Of a stretch of DNA of 64,000 nucleotides, positions 1-8,249 are shown one piece after another; within the stretch, counting starts at the first letter, position 1; each line of letters opens with the position of its first letter. The notes under the pieces were generated by a model that made no database searches, was not told where the DNA came from, and worked only from the letters and a program-made list of their open reading frames with translations. Location: positions 1 to 64,000 of the IMG/VR virus record IMGVR_UViG_3300042882_001139; one strand, 5' to 3'. This DNA is from a virus. The position numbers and the translations under genes are program-made.

Positions 1-1
1 T

Positions 2-562
2 CAGGCTGCTATGGGTATTGGTGCTGCAGCTGGGGCTGCGGCCGGTGGTGTCGCTGCCGCCGCGCCCACGTTGGCCGCCACGCCAGTTAGCAGCCTGCCG
101 GCGTATTTTGCCGGTAATGCCGCTGCGGCAGGCACCGTAGCCGGTGCAGGGGCCGGCGGTGCTGCTGCGACACAAAGTCCCACGGCACAGCGAATGTTCC
201 CGACGATGGCGAACGCGGCTTCAAGTGCGGCAAACTCTTTTAACCGATTTGCGACTGACGGGGCGATGCGGGTCAATGATCTGAAGAACACACTATGGAA
301 AAAATTGCCGCACTCGGCACGCGAGTTTCATGAGACGATAGAGCACCATCCTTTTGCTCAAGCCTTGGACCCCAACACGGGTATCGCAAAACACATGAAC
401 CCGGTGAACACGTCTGGTAATTTAATGGGGCTGTTGCCGCACTCCGTTACGCTGCCGTACGAAGGTATGCATGAAGGGGCGCACGGCTTACACCACACAC
501 TGCATAACTTTGTAGGCGGCGGACACGGGCACGGTGGCGTTGAGCATGCGGGTGTGCACTAG
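2..562 (+). CDS. Gly/Ala-rich virion-type protein, 5' end cut by window edge
   Basis: The reading frame is open from base 2, so the gene starts upstream of the window; an internal ATG at 11 is probably not its start. The first visible residues (QAAMGIGAAAGAAAGGVAA) match an internal stretch of the next gene, where about 55 residues precede it, so the two are tandem paralogues and this copy is truncated only by the window. The visible part has a glycine/alanine-rich, potentially membrane-inserting segment, a polar middle and a His/Gly-rich tail. Function unknown; a small virion or ejected protein is an inference from composition and from similar genes around the polymerase at 18-34 kb. Confidence 0.75.
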   Translation, partial: QAAMGIGAAAGAAAGGVAAAAPTLAATPVSSLPAYFAGNAAAAGTVAGAGAGGAAATQSPTAQRMFPTMANAASSAANSFNRFATDGAMRVNDLKNTLWKKLPHSAREFHETIEHHPFAQALDPNTGIAKHMNPVNTSGNLMGLLPHSVTLPYEGMHEGAHGLHHTLHNFVGGGHGHGGVEHAGVH

Positions 563-611
563 GTTGTGAATACAGTCAATACATTTAAATTAATCGCTGG
601 GCAGAAATAAC

Positions 612-1238
612 ATGCAGGCTTTTTCTTTTGGCCGTGCCCTCGGCGAAAAACTGGCTGCCGAGCCGAGTTTTTTGCGGTCTTACGGTAATGTCTTAGACCG
701 CTGGTATAACCCGTTTACAAAACAGCGCAATTACGAACGCGGTGAAAAGGGTTTAATGCGGGCCGGCCAAGCCGCGATGGGAATTGGAGCGGCAGCAGGT
801 GCTGCGGCCGGTGGTGTTGCTGCGGCCCCGACGATTGCTGGCATGGGCACCGGTACGGCGGCGACTGCGGGTACTGGCGGCGTCATAGCCTCGCAAACAC
901 CCGCGGGGCAAAACCTAATGCAACGTTTGCCGGCCATGGCTCAAAACGCCGCACACACATACTCGTCGCGCGTCGAGCCGGCTCTGCGGCGAGTTGGTTA
1001 CGGCCCGGGAGACGCAGCCCATGATTTATATGCGGCGGGCACGGGAAACTTTGACAGAATTAAAGGCCCGAACTGGGGCGCGGTTGGTATGAAACCGCCG
1101 TCTATGAACGCAGTCACGGGCGCCCCGAGCGGATGGACGTCTGGCTTGTATCCGACATTGCCGCGACCGACAGAGGTTGTTAAAAACATAGCGTCGGCTG
1201 TCCCGGCATCTTCAGTTCTTGCACAGGCTAAACTGTAA
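612..1238 (+). CDS. Gly/Ala-rich virion-type protein, paralogue of the preceding gene
   Basis: 208 residues. The N-terminus carries the short motif GEKLAAE near residues 10-16, a pattern (EK-x-A) seen near the N-termini of several virion-locus proteins in this window. Residues about 55-100 are a Gly/Ala-rich hydrophobic stretch shared with the upstream gene. The C-terminal half is soluble and Pro/Gly-rich. The stop overlaps the next ATG (TAATG), so translation is probably coupled. No enzymatic motif is visible. A structural or co-injected membrane-active protein is possible; I do not recognise the family. Confidence 0.75.
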   Translation: MQAFSFGRALGEKLAAEPSFLRSYGNVLDRWYNPFTKQRNYERGEKGLMRAGQAAMGIGAAAGAAAGGVAAAPTIAGMGTGTAATAGTGGVIASQTPAGQNLMQRLPAMAQNAAHTYSSRVEPALRRVGYGPGDAAHDLYAAGTGNFDRIKGPNWGAVGMKPPSMNAVTGAPSGWTSGLYPTLPRPTEVVKNIASAVPASSVLAQAKL

Positions 1239-1453
1239 TGGCACTTTGCCCCGCATGTGAATCCGCATTAGTCGAGATTCGCTCAAAACACGTCTGTCCG
1301 TTTTGCCACATCATCGTCGAGACGTGCTGCGACGGCGGTGAATGTCGGCCGGCGGTAGCAGGCTGGAAAAAACTTGTCGAAGAGACGGCCCCGGCACGAC
1401 AAGCGTATATGTCAAAAGTCCAGAACACCCAAGAGGAGTGCACTCGTGGCTGA
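1238..1453 (+). CDS. Small zinc-ribbon protein
   Basis: 71 residues. Two CxxC knuckles (CPAC near residue 4, CPFC near residue 20) are followed by ETCCDGGEC, giving a compact four-cysteine zinc ribbon plus a Cys-rich tail. Small proteins with this arrangement are common in large phages and usually lack an assigned role. The start codon overlaps the preceding stop and the end overlaps the GTG of the cupin gene by 8 bases, so it sits in a translationally coupled string. Nucleic-acid or protein binding is inferred from the zinc ribbon only. Confidence 0.7.
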   Translation: MALCPACESALVEIRSKHVCPFCHIIVETCCDGGECRPAVAGWKKLVEETAPARQAYMSKVQNTQEECTRG

Positions 1454-1847
1454 ATCTGCCAAGAAGTTTATTCTCAACGCCGAGCAGCGTGTTTATGTCG
1501 CAGAAGATTGGGGCCACGAGGATTGGATTTGGAACGGACGGTATTGCGGGAAAAAGTTGCTCATTAAAGCGGGCAAAACGACGCCATGGTCGTATCACCG
1601 CGTTAAAGACAAAGTCCTGTACGTCGAATCTGGGAACGTTGTGTTAACATATGGCTATGACGAAAACACTGCAACGGCGTCAAATTTAACACTTGGGCCG
1701 GATGCTGCGTTTCACGTTCCGCCTGGAATGTATCACAGCATTAAGGCAACAAGTGAGGCGCGGCTGCTTGAGTTGAGCACGCACCATAACGACAAAGACG
1801 TCTACTCCAACGGCGACCCCGCGGCTGAGGATAGCGATGAAGATTAA
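1446..1847 (+). CDS. Cupin-domain protein
   Basis: I place the start at GTG 1446 because AGAGGAG at 1432-1438 is correctly spaced; an in-frame upstream ATG at 1374 would lie deep inside the zinc-ribbon gene. That gives 133 residues. The core reads as a single cupin barrel: GKKLLIKAGKTTPWSYHRVK, then KVLYVESGNVVLTYG, then a second half with HVPPGMYHSIKA and LLELSTHH. It resembles the small cupins related to mannose-6-phosphate isomerase and WbuC-type sugar enzymes. The first cupin motif is short of [10 protein letters not shown] (only one H), so metal binding and activity are uncertain. Confidence 0.75.
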   Translation: MAESAKKFILNAEQRVYVAEDWGHEDWIWNGRYCGKKLLIKAGKTTPWSYHRVKDKVLYVESGNVVLTYGYDENTATASNLTLGPDAAFHVPPGMYHSIKATSEARLLELSTHHNDKDVYSNGDPAAEDSDED

Positions 1848-3663
1848 GCAGATTCTTAGTCGCGGTCTTGAGAAGTATGCCGAGCCGGTAGTTCAACCGA
1901 CTGCCGGTACACAACCGATCAAACCATTAGGTGCCCCGCCGGCAGGTGCTGGAAATAACGCCGCGAGTTTACCTCCCGCGGCACCCGCGCCGGCACCAGC
2001 ACCAATGCCGCCTGTGCCTGCCCCAGCACCAGCACCAATGCCGCCTGTGCCTGCCCCAGCACCAGCACCTGCACCAGCGCCCGCGGCACCCGTACCGAAC
2101 GTTATGAAGCCGCCGCAGGCACCACCAACGCCTGCCCCGACACAGCCGGCTAATCAAGCCCCGCAAACGTCTCCGGCTAATGACAAGATGCCGAAGTTAA
2201 TCGAGCACGCTCAGGCGACGCTTTCTGCGGCTAAAACACCAGAAGCCAAAGCGGAAATTGAAAAACAATTAGTACCGAATGTGACAGCACAAGTTAAAGC
2301 AACCGCCACACCCGAGACGTTAGATGCGGCGAGCCGTGTCATGCAAGGCGACACCGAAGCCGCCGCACCTGCCCGCGATAACTTTATTACAGATCAGGCC
2401 GGCGGAGATCCTACGAAAACACAAGACCCGACATGGTACGGCCAGGCCATGGGAATGTGGGACGGGTTAGGTCCGACAGGTCAGGCCGCGTTTATGGTCG
2501 GCGTGCCTGCGGCATTAATCAGTCTTTTATCGGGTGACGGGCTGATGGGGATCTTAGGCGGTCTTGGCATCGGCGCTCTTGGTGTCGGTGCCGGTGCCAT
2601 GGGCATGCTTGGTGAAAACACACAGGCTGGTATGGGCCGCATGCTGGGCGACGCTGCTAATTTTTTCGGCGCTATTCCTGAAGAAGCCCGGGACTCAAGT
2701 ATGTTTGCCCCCGGTGCGGACGCGGCTGTAAAGCAAAAAATTCAAGATGCTATTAAGGCGGCACCACAAGGCCAGGGTGCGGCTGTTGGTCAACGGATGC
2801 TCGACGCTGAACGGGCGAAGTTTGAGCAGTTGCGGCAACTGCACGCTACCAACCCAGAACTTGCCAATAGTTATTTAATGGGCATGCACGGCGAATACGC
2901 GCCCAAGACCCGAGAAGAAGCCGCGGCGTTATTCGCACGCCTTCAGCAACAGTATGACGAGACGGGGCAGCAAGGCTATTTGTACAACCAAGCATTGCAA
3001 GCCGCACAAAAAGAACGCGACGCACGACTGCAAGAAGCGAGAAGCGGCGGCAAAGGTAGCTGGGGCATGGCACTGGGCAATGCTTTCGGCGTCGACACTG
3101 ATGCCGCCGCTGACGCAGCCATGCACGCTGAACTGGCTGAACGAGGATTTTTCGCGCCAACAGAAGGGAAGGAAACACGTGCCTCTATGAACATCGCACA
3201 AAAAATTGTACTGAAACACGCTGCTTTAAAAGCCGCACGGTGTTGGGAAGGTTACGAGCCGGTTCCAGGGAAGAAGCCGTATAGCAATAATTCGTGCCGC
3301 CCGGCTGGAAGTAAGAGCAAGAAAAAAAAGACTGAGAAGAAGGCGGCACAACCAGTATCACAATTCAGCCAAACGGCGTTCGATCGCCCGTACGCCGAAG
3401 CCGCGTTTAAGCAGCACGGAATTCACTTTAATCCAAAAAGCACTGATCAGCAGTTGTACAACCTGTACACCCGAAAAGGTACAGTGCGGCCGGGGCAAAA
3501 AATGAACCCGTTTCAATCTATGGTTGGGGCGCATCACGGTTATTTGCCACCTGCGCCGCTGCAGCCAAACATTAAGCCACAACCTGTGCAATCAACGGCC
3601 CCGGCGAACAGCGTAGCAAGCGTCACGCCGGTAAAAACAAAAGTACCCACACCGGTAAGGTAA
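1837..3663 (+). CDS. Large Pro/Ala-rich putative virion protein
   Basis: 608 residues, starting at ATG 1837 inside the end of the cupin gene, after GAGGA. Visible parts: an N-terminal helix with LEKYA (residues about 10-14); a Pro/Ala repeat tract around residues 50-110 built on PMPPVPAPAPA; a helical stretch; a hydrophobic Gly-rich membrane-like segment around residues 225-265; a long charged helical region around 295-440; a basic lysine-rich patch near 485; and a Cys-containing motif CWEGYEPVPGKKPYSNNSC near 467-485. That last motif recalls short CW-x-GY...G-K...NC motifs in structural proteins of large phages. Role unknown; a virion or core protein is inferred. Confidence 0.7.
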   Translation: MKIKQILSRGLEKYAEPVVQPTAGTQPIKPLGAPPAGAGNNAASLPPAAPAPAPAPMPPVPAPAPAPMPPVPAPAPAPAPAPAAPVPNVMKPPQAPPTPAPTQPANQAPQTSPANDKMPKLIEHAQATLSAAKTPEAKAEIEKQLVPNVTAQVKATATPETLDAASRVMQGDTEAAAPARDNFITDQAGGDPTKTQDPTWYGQAMGMWDGLGPTGQAAFMVGVPAALISLLSGDGLMGILGGLGIGALGVGAGAMGMLGENTQAGMGRMLGDAANFFGAIPEEARDSSMFAPGADAAVKQKIQDAIKAAPQGQGAAVGQRMLDAERAKFEQLRQLHATNPELANSYLMGMHGEYAPKTREEAAALFARLQQQYDETGQQGYLYNQALQAAQKERDARLQEARSGGKGSWGMALGNAFGVDTDAAADAAMHAELAERGFFAPTEGKETRASMNIAQKIVLKHAALKAARCWEGYEPVPGKKPYSNNSCRPAGSKSKKKKTEKKAAQPVSQFSQTAFDRPYAEAAFKQHGIHFNPKSTDQQLYNLYTRKGTVRPGQKMNPFQSMVGAHHGYLPPAPLQPNIKPQPVQSTAPANSVASVTPVKTKVPTPVR

Positions 3664-3710
3664 CTTATTGCACAACCAGCCGCGATAAAAAATAGGCAAG
3701 GAACGCCGCA

Positions 3711-4424
3711 ATGCGAACAAACAACAAGTCGGTTCGAAAGGCTGAGCGAAAAGCAAAGAGGAAAGTCAAAGCAGTAGAACAACTGGAGAAACAAGACAAA
3801 AGCGCATCGCTGATTATTGAGTGGCGCAACGCCAGTCAGAAGCATGCCTGGAATACGATGAGCAAAAGCCCCATGACGTTTTTGCTAGGGTCGGCTGGCT
3901 CTGGCAAAACGTTCTTGGCTATGGCGTATGCGCTCAACGAAGTATTAAACAAGCGCCGCGAATTCATCGTGTTAACGCGGCCCATCGTTGAAGCGGGCGA
4001 GCGGCTGGGTTATCTTCCCGGCACGTTCGGCGAGAAAGTTAATCCGTACATGGCTCCGTTGTATGACACGATGGACGCTTTGATTGGTAAGTGCGGCCCC
4101 AAACGGGAAATCATCAATAAGAGCATTATGCTAGCGCCGCTGTGCTACATGCGCGGGCGAACATTCAATAACGCTATTTGCATTTTTGACGAAGCGCAGA
4201 ACGCGAGCTACCAGCAACTCAAGTTATTTCTTTCGCGCTTTGGGCAGAATACCCAGGTCATTGTTACCGGTGACCCGTTTCAAAGTGACCTGCCGTATAG
4301 CCCGCCGCCGCTGGTCGACGTCGTGGCTAGACTTCAGGATGTGGCCGGCATTAGCACGATTAAATTCACAACAAATGACGTGGTGCGCCATCCGCTTGTA
4401 GCCGCTATCTTGAAAAAGTTGTAA
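3711..4424 (+). CDS. phoH: PhoH-like P-loop ATPase
   Basis: 237 residues. A basic N-terminal tail of about 45 residues precedes the PhoH core: Walker A GSAGSGKT (about residues 60-67), the signature TRPIVEAGERLGYLPGTFGEK, Walker B IFDEAQN, and a sensor segment VIVTGDPFQSDLP. These are the characteristic motifs of the PhoH family, common in phages of aquatic bacteria and in bacteria as the ATPase half of RNA-processing systems. The RNA role is family knowledge, not visible here. Length matches the single-domain PhoH class. It is followed by a 63-bp gap with a candidate promoter. Confidence 0.93.
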   Translation: MRTNNKSVRKAERKAKRKVKAVEQLEKQDKSASLIIEWRNASQKHAWNTMSKSPMTFLLGSAGSGKTFLAMAYALNEVLNKRREFIVLTRPIVEAGERLGYLPGTFGEKVNPYMAPLYDTMDALIGKCGPKREIINKSIMLAPLCYMRGRTFNNAICIFDEAQNASYQQLKLFLSRFGQNTQVIVTGDPFQSDLPYSPPPLVDVVARLQDVAGISTIKFTTNDVVRHPLVAAILKKL

Positions 4425-4431
4425 TGCCCCG

Positions 4432-4461
4432 TTGACTAGTTTGGGTGGACCGCTGTAGATT
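4432..4461 (+). promoter_or_regulatory. Candidate sigma-70-type promoter
   Basis: TTGACT (4432-4437) and TAGATT (4456-4461) are separated by 18 bases in the gap between phoH and the first methyltransferase gene. The -35 matches consensus at five of six positions, the -10 at four of six. It would start transcription about 20 bases before ATG 4488. Not proven; it could serve the host enzyme or the phage sigma factor. Confidence 0.4.
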
Positions 4462-4487
4462 ACGGCACACCCCGCAACGGAGTACAC

Positions 4488-5087
4488 ATGCGACCCAATC
4501 AGGTTGAGTGGGAGAAGGCGCAGAAATGGGAGCGCGACTGGTGGTTGAACACACCGCAGCAGTACAGTGTAGAAATTAAAAAGGGCGACACGGTTGCCGG
4601 CTGGCTGGGTATCAAAGATTCTCCCGACCTGGCTGTGGTCGATATTGGCTGCGGGCCCTTCTCTATTCTGCAGCGCGTCCAGGTCGGGTTTGGCTGTGCG
4701 GTTGACCCGATTAATTACGGCTCTTTGGAGCTGGGCTATACGGCGGCAGCTATTTCGCGTGTGTTCTGCCGCGGGGAAGAACTCAGCGACATACTTCCTG
4801 GTGCCAAGTTTGACGAGGCATGGATCTACAACTGCTTGCAGCACGTCGAAGATCCGACTGCCGTCCTTCAGCAGTCAATCCGAGTAGCCAAACGAGTACG
4901 GCTATTTGAGTGGATTAATTTGCCGCCATACACAGGGCATTTGCACACGCTCACGGCGCCCATGCTTATGGCACCGTTCAAAGAAGCAGGCTGGCACACA
5001 GACTTCCATTTTCAAGGTGTCGCCGATGCCGATGGCCTCAACGGCGAGTTTTATGTCGGCGTCTTTAGCCGGCCGGAGCAGGCATGA
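4488..5087 (+). CDS. Class I SAM-dependent methyltransferase
   Basis: 199 residues. Motif I is VVDIGCGPFS (residues about 46-55), followed by an acidic strand end (AVDP) and a post-core segment with NCLQHVEDPTAVL, typical of small-molecule or sugar methyltransferases of the class I Rossmann fold. The substrate cannot be read from the sequence. The stop overlaps the start of a second methyltransferase gene by 4 bases (ATGA), so the two are probably translated together and may act on the same pathway. Confidence 0.8.
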   Translation: MRPNQVEWEKAQKWERDWWLNTPQQYSVEIKKGDTVAGWLGIKDSPDLAVVDIGCGPFSILQRVQVGFGCAVDPINYGSLELGYTAAAISRVFCRGEELSDILPGAKFDEAWIYNCLQHVEDPTAVLQQSIRVAKRVRLFEWINLPPYTGHLHTLTAPMLMAPFKEAGWHTDFHFQGVADADGLNGEFYVGVFSRPEQA

Positions 5088-5653
5088 CCTACACGTTCGT
5101 TACAGACGACGCTAATCCGCACCTGGGCGGCAATATCAACGAAGGCGATCCGTTTACATATTCTCCGACGACGTGGCGGTATCTCGTAGACCGGTTTGCT
5201 GTGCGGACGCTGTTGGATTTAGGCTCCGGACTGGGCTACAGTGCCCATTTTTTCTCCAAACTTGGGCCGCTAGTCGTAGCCGTCGACGGGTTAAAAAAGA
5301 ACGTCGAAATGTCAAGTTTTCCAACAATTTTACATGACATAACGCATGCCCCGCTGTACTGTGCTGTAGATTTAATTTACTGCGTCGAAGTCGTCGAGCA
5401 CATTGCTGAGCCGTACGTGCCGAACTTAATGGCGACGTTTCAGGGGGCGAAGTTTGTCATGCTTTCGCACGCCGTTCCGGAGCAGGGCGGTTACCACCAT
5501 GTAAACTGTAAAGACGATAAATATTGGGTTGACCAATTTAACGTTGCCGGGTTTAATATGCTTCCCGAAGACAGTGCGCGTGTGCGGCAGTACTCGGCAC
5601 TTGATAGTGCCCACCACATTGCGCGGTCAGCCTTAGTATTTGCACGCAGATGA
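5084..5653 (+). CDS. Second SAM-dependent methyltransferase
   Basis: 189 residues. Motif I is LLDLGSGLGYSA (about residues 43-54), motif II region VVAVDG, and a later IYCVEVVEHIAEP segment with the glutamate-rich helix seen in class I methyltransferases. It is unlike its upstream neighbour outside the fold motifs, so it is a second enzyme rather than a recent duplicate. Start is the ATGA overlap with that gene. A role in capsular or glycan modification, or in a metabolite of the phage, is possible but not shown. Confidence 0.78.
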   Translation: MTYTFVTDDANPHLGGNINEGDPFTYSPTTWRYLVDRFAVRTLLDLGSGLGYSAHFFSKLGPLVVAVDGLKKNVEMSSFPTILHDITHAPLYCAVDLIYCVEVVEHIAEPYVPNLMATFQGAKFVMLSHAVPEQGGYHHVNCKDDKYWVDQFNVAGFNMLPEDSARVRQYSALDSAHHIARSALVFARR

Positions 5654-5656
5654 CTC

Positions 5657-5953
5657 ATGAGCGCCGTACCTGAACTCGACCGCTTGCTCGACGAACATGC
5701 GACCGTCAAAAAAAACAAAAGGTGGGCACAGCGAGAACGGCTGCACCGACGGGCATTTGGTTGCATGCTGCTTTGCGTACTAACGTTTTTTCCGTTGGTG
5801 TTATTCTTCGGCGACATCGGTGCTTTTATTTGCGGCGGTGTGATGTTGTTTTGCCTGGCCCCGATCCTTACGTCGGCCGTGTTTGATTTACTGACGGTTT
5901 GTTTCACAGATCCACCGCCCCGCGATCCAACGAAACGTTACACCTACAAATAA
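5657..5953 (+). CDS. Small two-helix membrane protein
   Basis: 98 residues with a charged N-terminus (about 35 residues) and two adjacent hydrophobic helices, roughly residues 36-57 and 60-85 (for example LLCVLTFFPLVLFFG). No family recognised. It follows the methyltransferase gene with a 3-base gap. A membrane location is the only supportable statement. Confidence 0.6.
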   Translation: MSAVPELDRLLDEHATVKKNKRWAQRERLHRRAFGCMLLCVLTFFPLVLFFGDIGAFICGGVMLFCLAPILTSAVFDLLTVCFTDPPPRDPTKRYTYK

Positions 5954-5969
5954 CCCCTGGTCGTTTTGC

Positions 5970-6470
5970 ATGGATGCAAAAAACCGGTTCACGTCGAAGG
6001 TGCTCGTGCCGCCGGTGCCAGACGTCGAGACGCTGGGGCCAAACTTTTCTAAATTGCCAGACGCGCATGTGATCGCGGCAATTGCGGAAAACATGGCGGA
6101 GAACGAGATGTTCCGCCACGGCATTATGCCTTGCGTGCCGCGGTTTGATATCGGCGTCGACCGCATCACGTACTTTGGCGACGTAATTAAACGCGTGCAG
6201 GTTAAAGGGCAGGAAACCAAGAAACGTCGCACAGACAAGAGTTACGTATTCGACCTGCGGCGAAGTACAAACGGCGTTACGACGAGTTATCGCAAAAACG
6301 AACTAGACGCATTTATTTTTGTGCATACGGAACTACGGCTGTTTTATATTCTTCCGGCCAGTAAAATCTTGCCCGGCCAGACATCAGTGACATTCAGCGA
6401 TAGTGTGCGGCAGCAATGGCAAAATGCGTGGTGGGTTTTAAAAAAGGAGCGTGAACATCATGTCAATTAA
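5970..6470 (+). CDS. PD-(D/E)XK-like nuclease
   Basis: 166 residues. The segment RFDIGVDRITYFGDVIKRVQVKG (residues about 53-75) has the layout of a PD-(D/E)XK core: an aspartate before a strand, then a Q-x-K pair in VQVKG. It continues with DAFIFVHTELRLFYILP, as in the small intron-endonuclease-like branch of the fold. Target unknown. The start is weakly supported because there is no strong Shine-Dalgarno before ATG 5970. Could act in host DNA breakdown or as a homing-type enzyme. Confidence 0.6.
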   Translation: MDAKNRFTSKVLVPPVPDVETLGPNFSKLPDAHVIAAIAENMAENEMFRHGIMPCVPRFDIGVDRITYFGDVIKRVQVKGQETKKRRTDKSYVFDLRRSTNGVTTSYRKNELDAFIFVHTELRLFYILPASKILPGQTSVTFSDSVRQQWQNAWWVLKKEREHHVN

Positions 6471-6705
6471 AGCAACGTACGACCGGTTTGATTTAGAGCA
6501 GGCCCTCATGGCGTGCTGGCAGACGGTAGACGACCTGCAGCTCTTATCTGAGATGGTCACAGAAGACGCACTGGACACGGACAAAATTGCCAACGCGGTA
6601 ATGGGCATCGAGTTGCTGCACGAGATGCGCTGCAAAAAAACCATGGACATCTTTGAGCACGTCGTCTCGAACGGCGAATTGGATAACGACACCGACATTG
6701 ACTGA
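6460..6705 (+). CDS. Small acidic conserved-type protein
   Basis: Start chosen at ATG 6460 because AAGGAG at 6444-6449 is well spaced; a GTG at 6451 is in frame but too close. 81 residues, acidic, mostly helical, beginning MSIKATYDRFDLEQALMACW. It overlaps the end of the nuclease gene by 11 bases. Proteins with a similar RFDLEQA-x-x-x-CW opening occur as unassigned small proteins in T4-like phages, from memory. No function can be given. Confidence 0.65.
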   Translation: MSIKATYDRFDLEQALMACWQTVDDLQLLSEMVTEDALDTDKIANAVMGIELLHEMRCKKTMDIFEHVVSNGELDNDTDID

Positions 6706-6735
6706 CTTTAACACGCTATTAAATAGGAGACCAGC

Positions 6736-7212
6736 ATGACGCTCCCGCAGTTTTTAGACCTGATGAACGCGGACTTACAGAACGAATGGACGCATTTGCA
6801 GTTTTATCTTTATCACGCGTCATCTGTAATCGGCATCCACGCGGCCGAATACCGAGAGTTTTTCTTGGAGTCCGCCAAAGGGGAAATGCAGCATGTCCAG
6901 CAGTTTCTAGATCGGCTGTTTGGGCTGCACTTTAATCTGCCAAATTCCAGCGGCAAACAGTTTCCGCTTTGTCGTAATACGGAGTCGGCACTGGTTGAGG
7001 CTTTAAAGCTAGAAGAAGAAGTCATCAAGAACTACGCCACGCGTCTTGCACAACTTGACGCACTGATGATCAACAACCCCATCGAGGCGACGTACTTGCG
7101 TATTTTTTATGAAGATCAGTTGCAAGATAGTTATGAAGACTGTGAGCGTATTCGACAGATTTTAGGCGATACGCTGGCGCACGCTTTCCGGGCGGTCAAC
7201 TCGCGACCTTAA
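6736..7212 (+). CDS. Ferritin-like (four-helix diiron) protein
   Basis: 158 residues, all helical. The pattern of helix 1 (NEWTHLQFYLYHAS), helix 2 (ESAKGEMQHVQQFLDRL), helix 3 (EEEVIKNYATRL) and helix 4 (FYEDQLQDSYEDCERI) is that of the ferritin/bacterioferritin superfamily, with E-x-x-H in helix 2 and acidic residues suited to a diiron site in helices 1, 3 and 4. Iron oxidation or storage, or DNA protection, would be typical; which applies cannot be told. A good Shine-Dalgarno (AGGAGA) precedes ATG 6736. Ferritin-like genes are unusual but known phage cargo. Confidence 0.75.
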   Translation: MTLPQFLDLMNADLQNEWTHLQFYLYHASSVIGIHAAEYREFFLESAKGEMQHVQQFLDRLFGLHFNLPNSSGKQFPLCRNTESALVEALKLEEEVIKNYATRLAQLDALMINNPIEATYLRIFYEDQLQDSYEDCERIRQILGDTLAHAFRAVNSRP

Positions 7213-7231
7213 CACACGAGACAGTACTGCC

Positions 7232-7492
7232 ATGGAAAACTTCAGTTGGGCCACCGCCGGAACAGTATTTGTCGTCTACATTTTGTTTGACATTTTGTAC
7301 GCCCTGTACGTGATTTGCGTCAGTCGTCAGCAGGCTTTGAAAGCCAGCGGAATTAGCGCCGTGTTGTATAGTTTGGGCGCTTACGGTGTCATGAACTATC
7401 TGCACAACCCGTGGTATCTCATTCCGCTAGCGTGCGGGGCGTTTATCGGCACGTACATTGCCGTGAAATACATGAGCAACTGGCACGCATGA
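7232..7492 (+). CDS. Small three-helix membrane protein
   Basis: 86 residues with three hydrophobic helices (about 8-28, 38-56, 60-80) and short loops; the loop after helix 1 is basic (SRQQALKAS). The stop overlaps the start of the HAD gene (ATGA). No family assigned. Similar small multi-pass proteins occur in T4-like phages without known function. Confidence 0.65.
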   Translation: MENFSWATAGTVFVVYILFDILYALYVICVSRQQALKASGISAVLYSLGAYGVMNYLHNPWYLIPLACGAFIGTYIAVKYMSNWHA

Positions 7493-7926
7493 CGCCGTAC
7501 AGGCTCACCACGATCGCTATTGATTTTGACCGCACGTTCACCAGCGACGTGGAAATGTGGCGGTATATGTTGCGGTTGTTTGTGAGCCGCGGACACACAG
7601 TGATCTGCGTGACAGGGCGTACTGATTCGCCGGCTAATAGGCTGCAACTTCTGCACGTATTTGGCGAAGACACTTTTAAACTTTTAAAGGACTGTATTTT
7701 CTGTAATCACGGTCCAAAGCGGGCAATGACGTTACAACGCGGCTACAAAATCGACATTTGGATTGACGACCTGCCGGAGGGCGTCGGTGCCACAGATCCG
7801 CGAGAGTTTAAAAAACTAGAAGATCAGTTTGACGTCTGCGAAACGCTGCCGTTATTTATGCCTAAAGCCGTAAACCCTTATACTGTCTGGGAACCGAAAC
7901 TTGTGGTACCAGAGTCTCATGGATAG
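7489..7926 (+). CDS. HAD-superfamily hydrolase
   Basis: I use ATG 7489, overlapping the previous stop, rather than an upstream ATG at 7411 that would run through the membrane protein gene. 145 residues. Motif I is [11 protein letters not shown] (residues about 9-19), motif II is ICVTGRTDS (near 41-49), and a late WIDDLPEG gives the acidic motif. This is a minimal HAD phosphatase fold without a large cap. Phage HAD proteins are often polynucleotide or nucleotide phosphatases; the substrate is not known here. Confidence 0.8.
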   Translation: MTPYRLTTIAIDFDRTFTSDVEMWRYMLRLFVSRGHTVICVTGRTDSPANRLQLLHVFGEDTFKLLKDCIFCNHGPKRAMTLQRGYKIDIWIDDLPEGVGATDPREFKKLEDQFDVCETLPLFMPKAVNPYTVWEPKLVVPESHG

Positions 7927-8248
7927 TTACATCATACATGTGTCCATTTTGCTGGCTTTCGCACTTGGCTATATTCTTGGGCGCCTCGATATTATTGCGA
8001 GTCGGCTTACGGGCCCGGCTGGGCCGGTATATCAATCTCCGCTCGCGAAGCCATCGCGATCTGGACGGCCCACGCCCGTGCTGCAGCCAGACATCAGTAC
8101 AATTGACATCAATGAAACAAAAGTCGTGACAAAGATTAATACAGACGGGCTGCAGAAAGCCTCGGACGTGGAGCTCGGGACAACCACGGCAAAACAAGAC
8201 ACCATTAATGCCTCGGTTTCCAAACTGGCACAATTAAAGGGTAAATAA
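7919..8248 (+). CDS. Single-pass membrane protein
   Basis: Start taken at ATG 7919, overlapping the HAD stop. 109 residues: one N-terminal helix (about residues 5-24, [18 protein letters not shown]), then a proline/serine-rich linker and a polar tail ending in a short helix. The stop is one base before the next gene. Function unknown; N-terminal anchoring is the only visible feature. Confidence 0.6.
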   Translation: MDSYIIHVSILLAFALGYILGRLDIIASRLTGPAGPVYQSPLAKPSRSGRPTPVLQPDISTIDINETKVVTKINTDGLQKASDVELGTTTAKQDTINASVSKLAQLKGK

Positions 8249-8249
8249 A

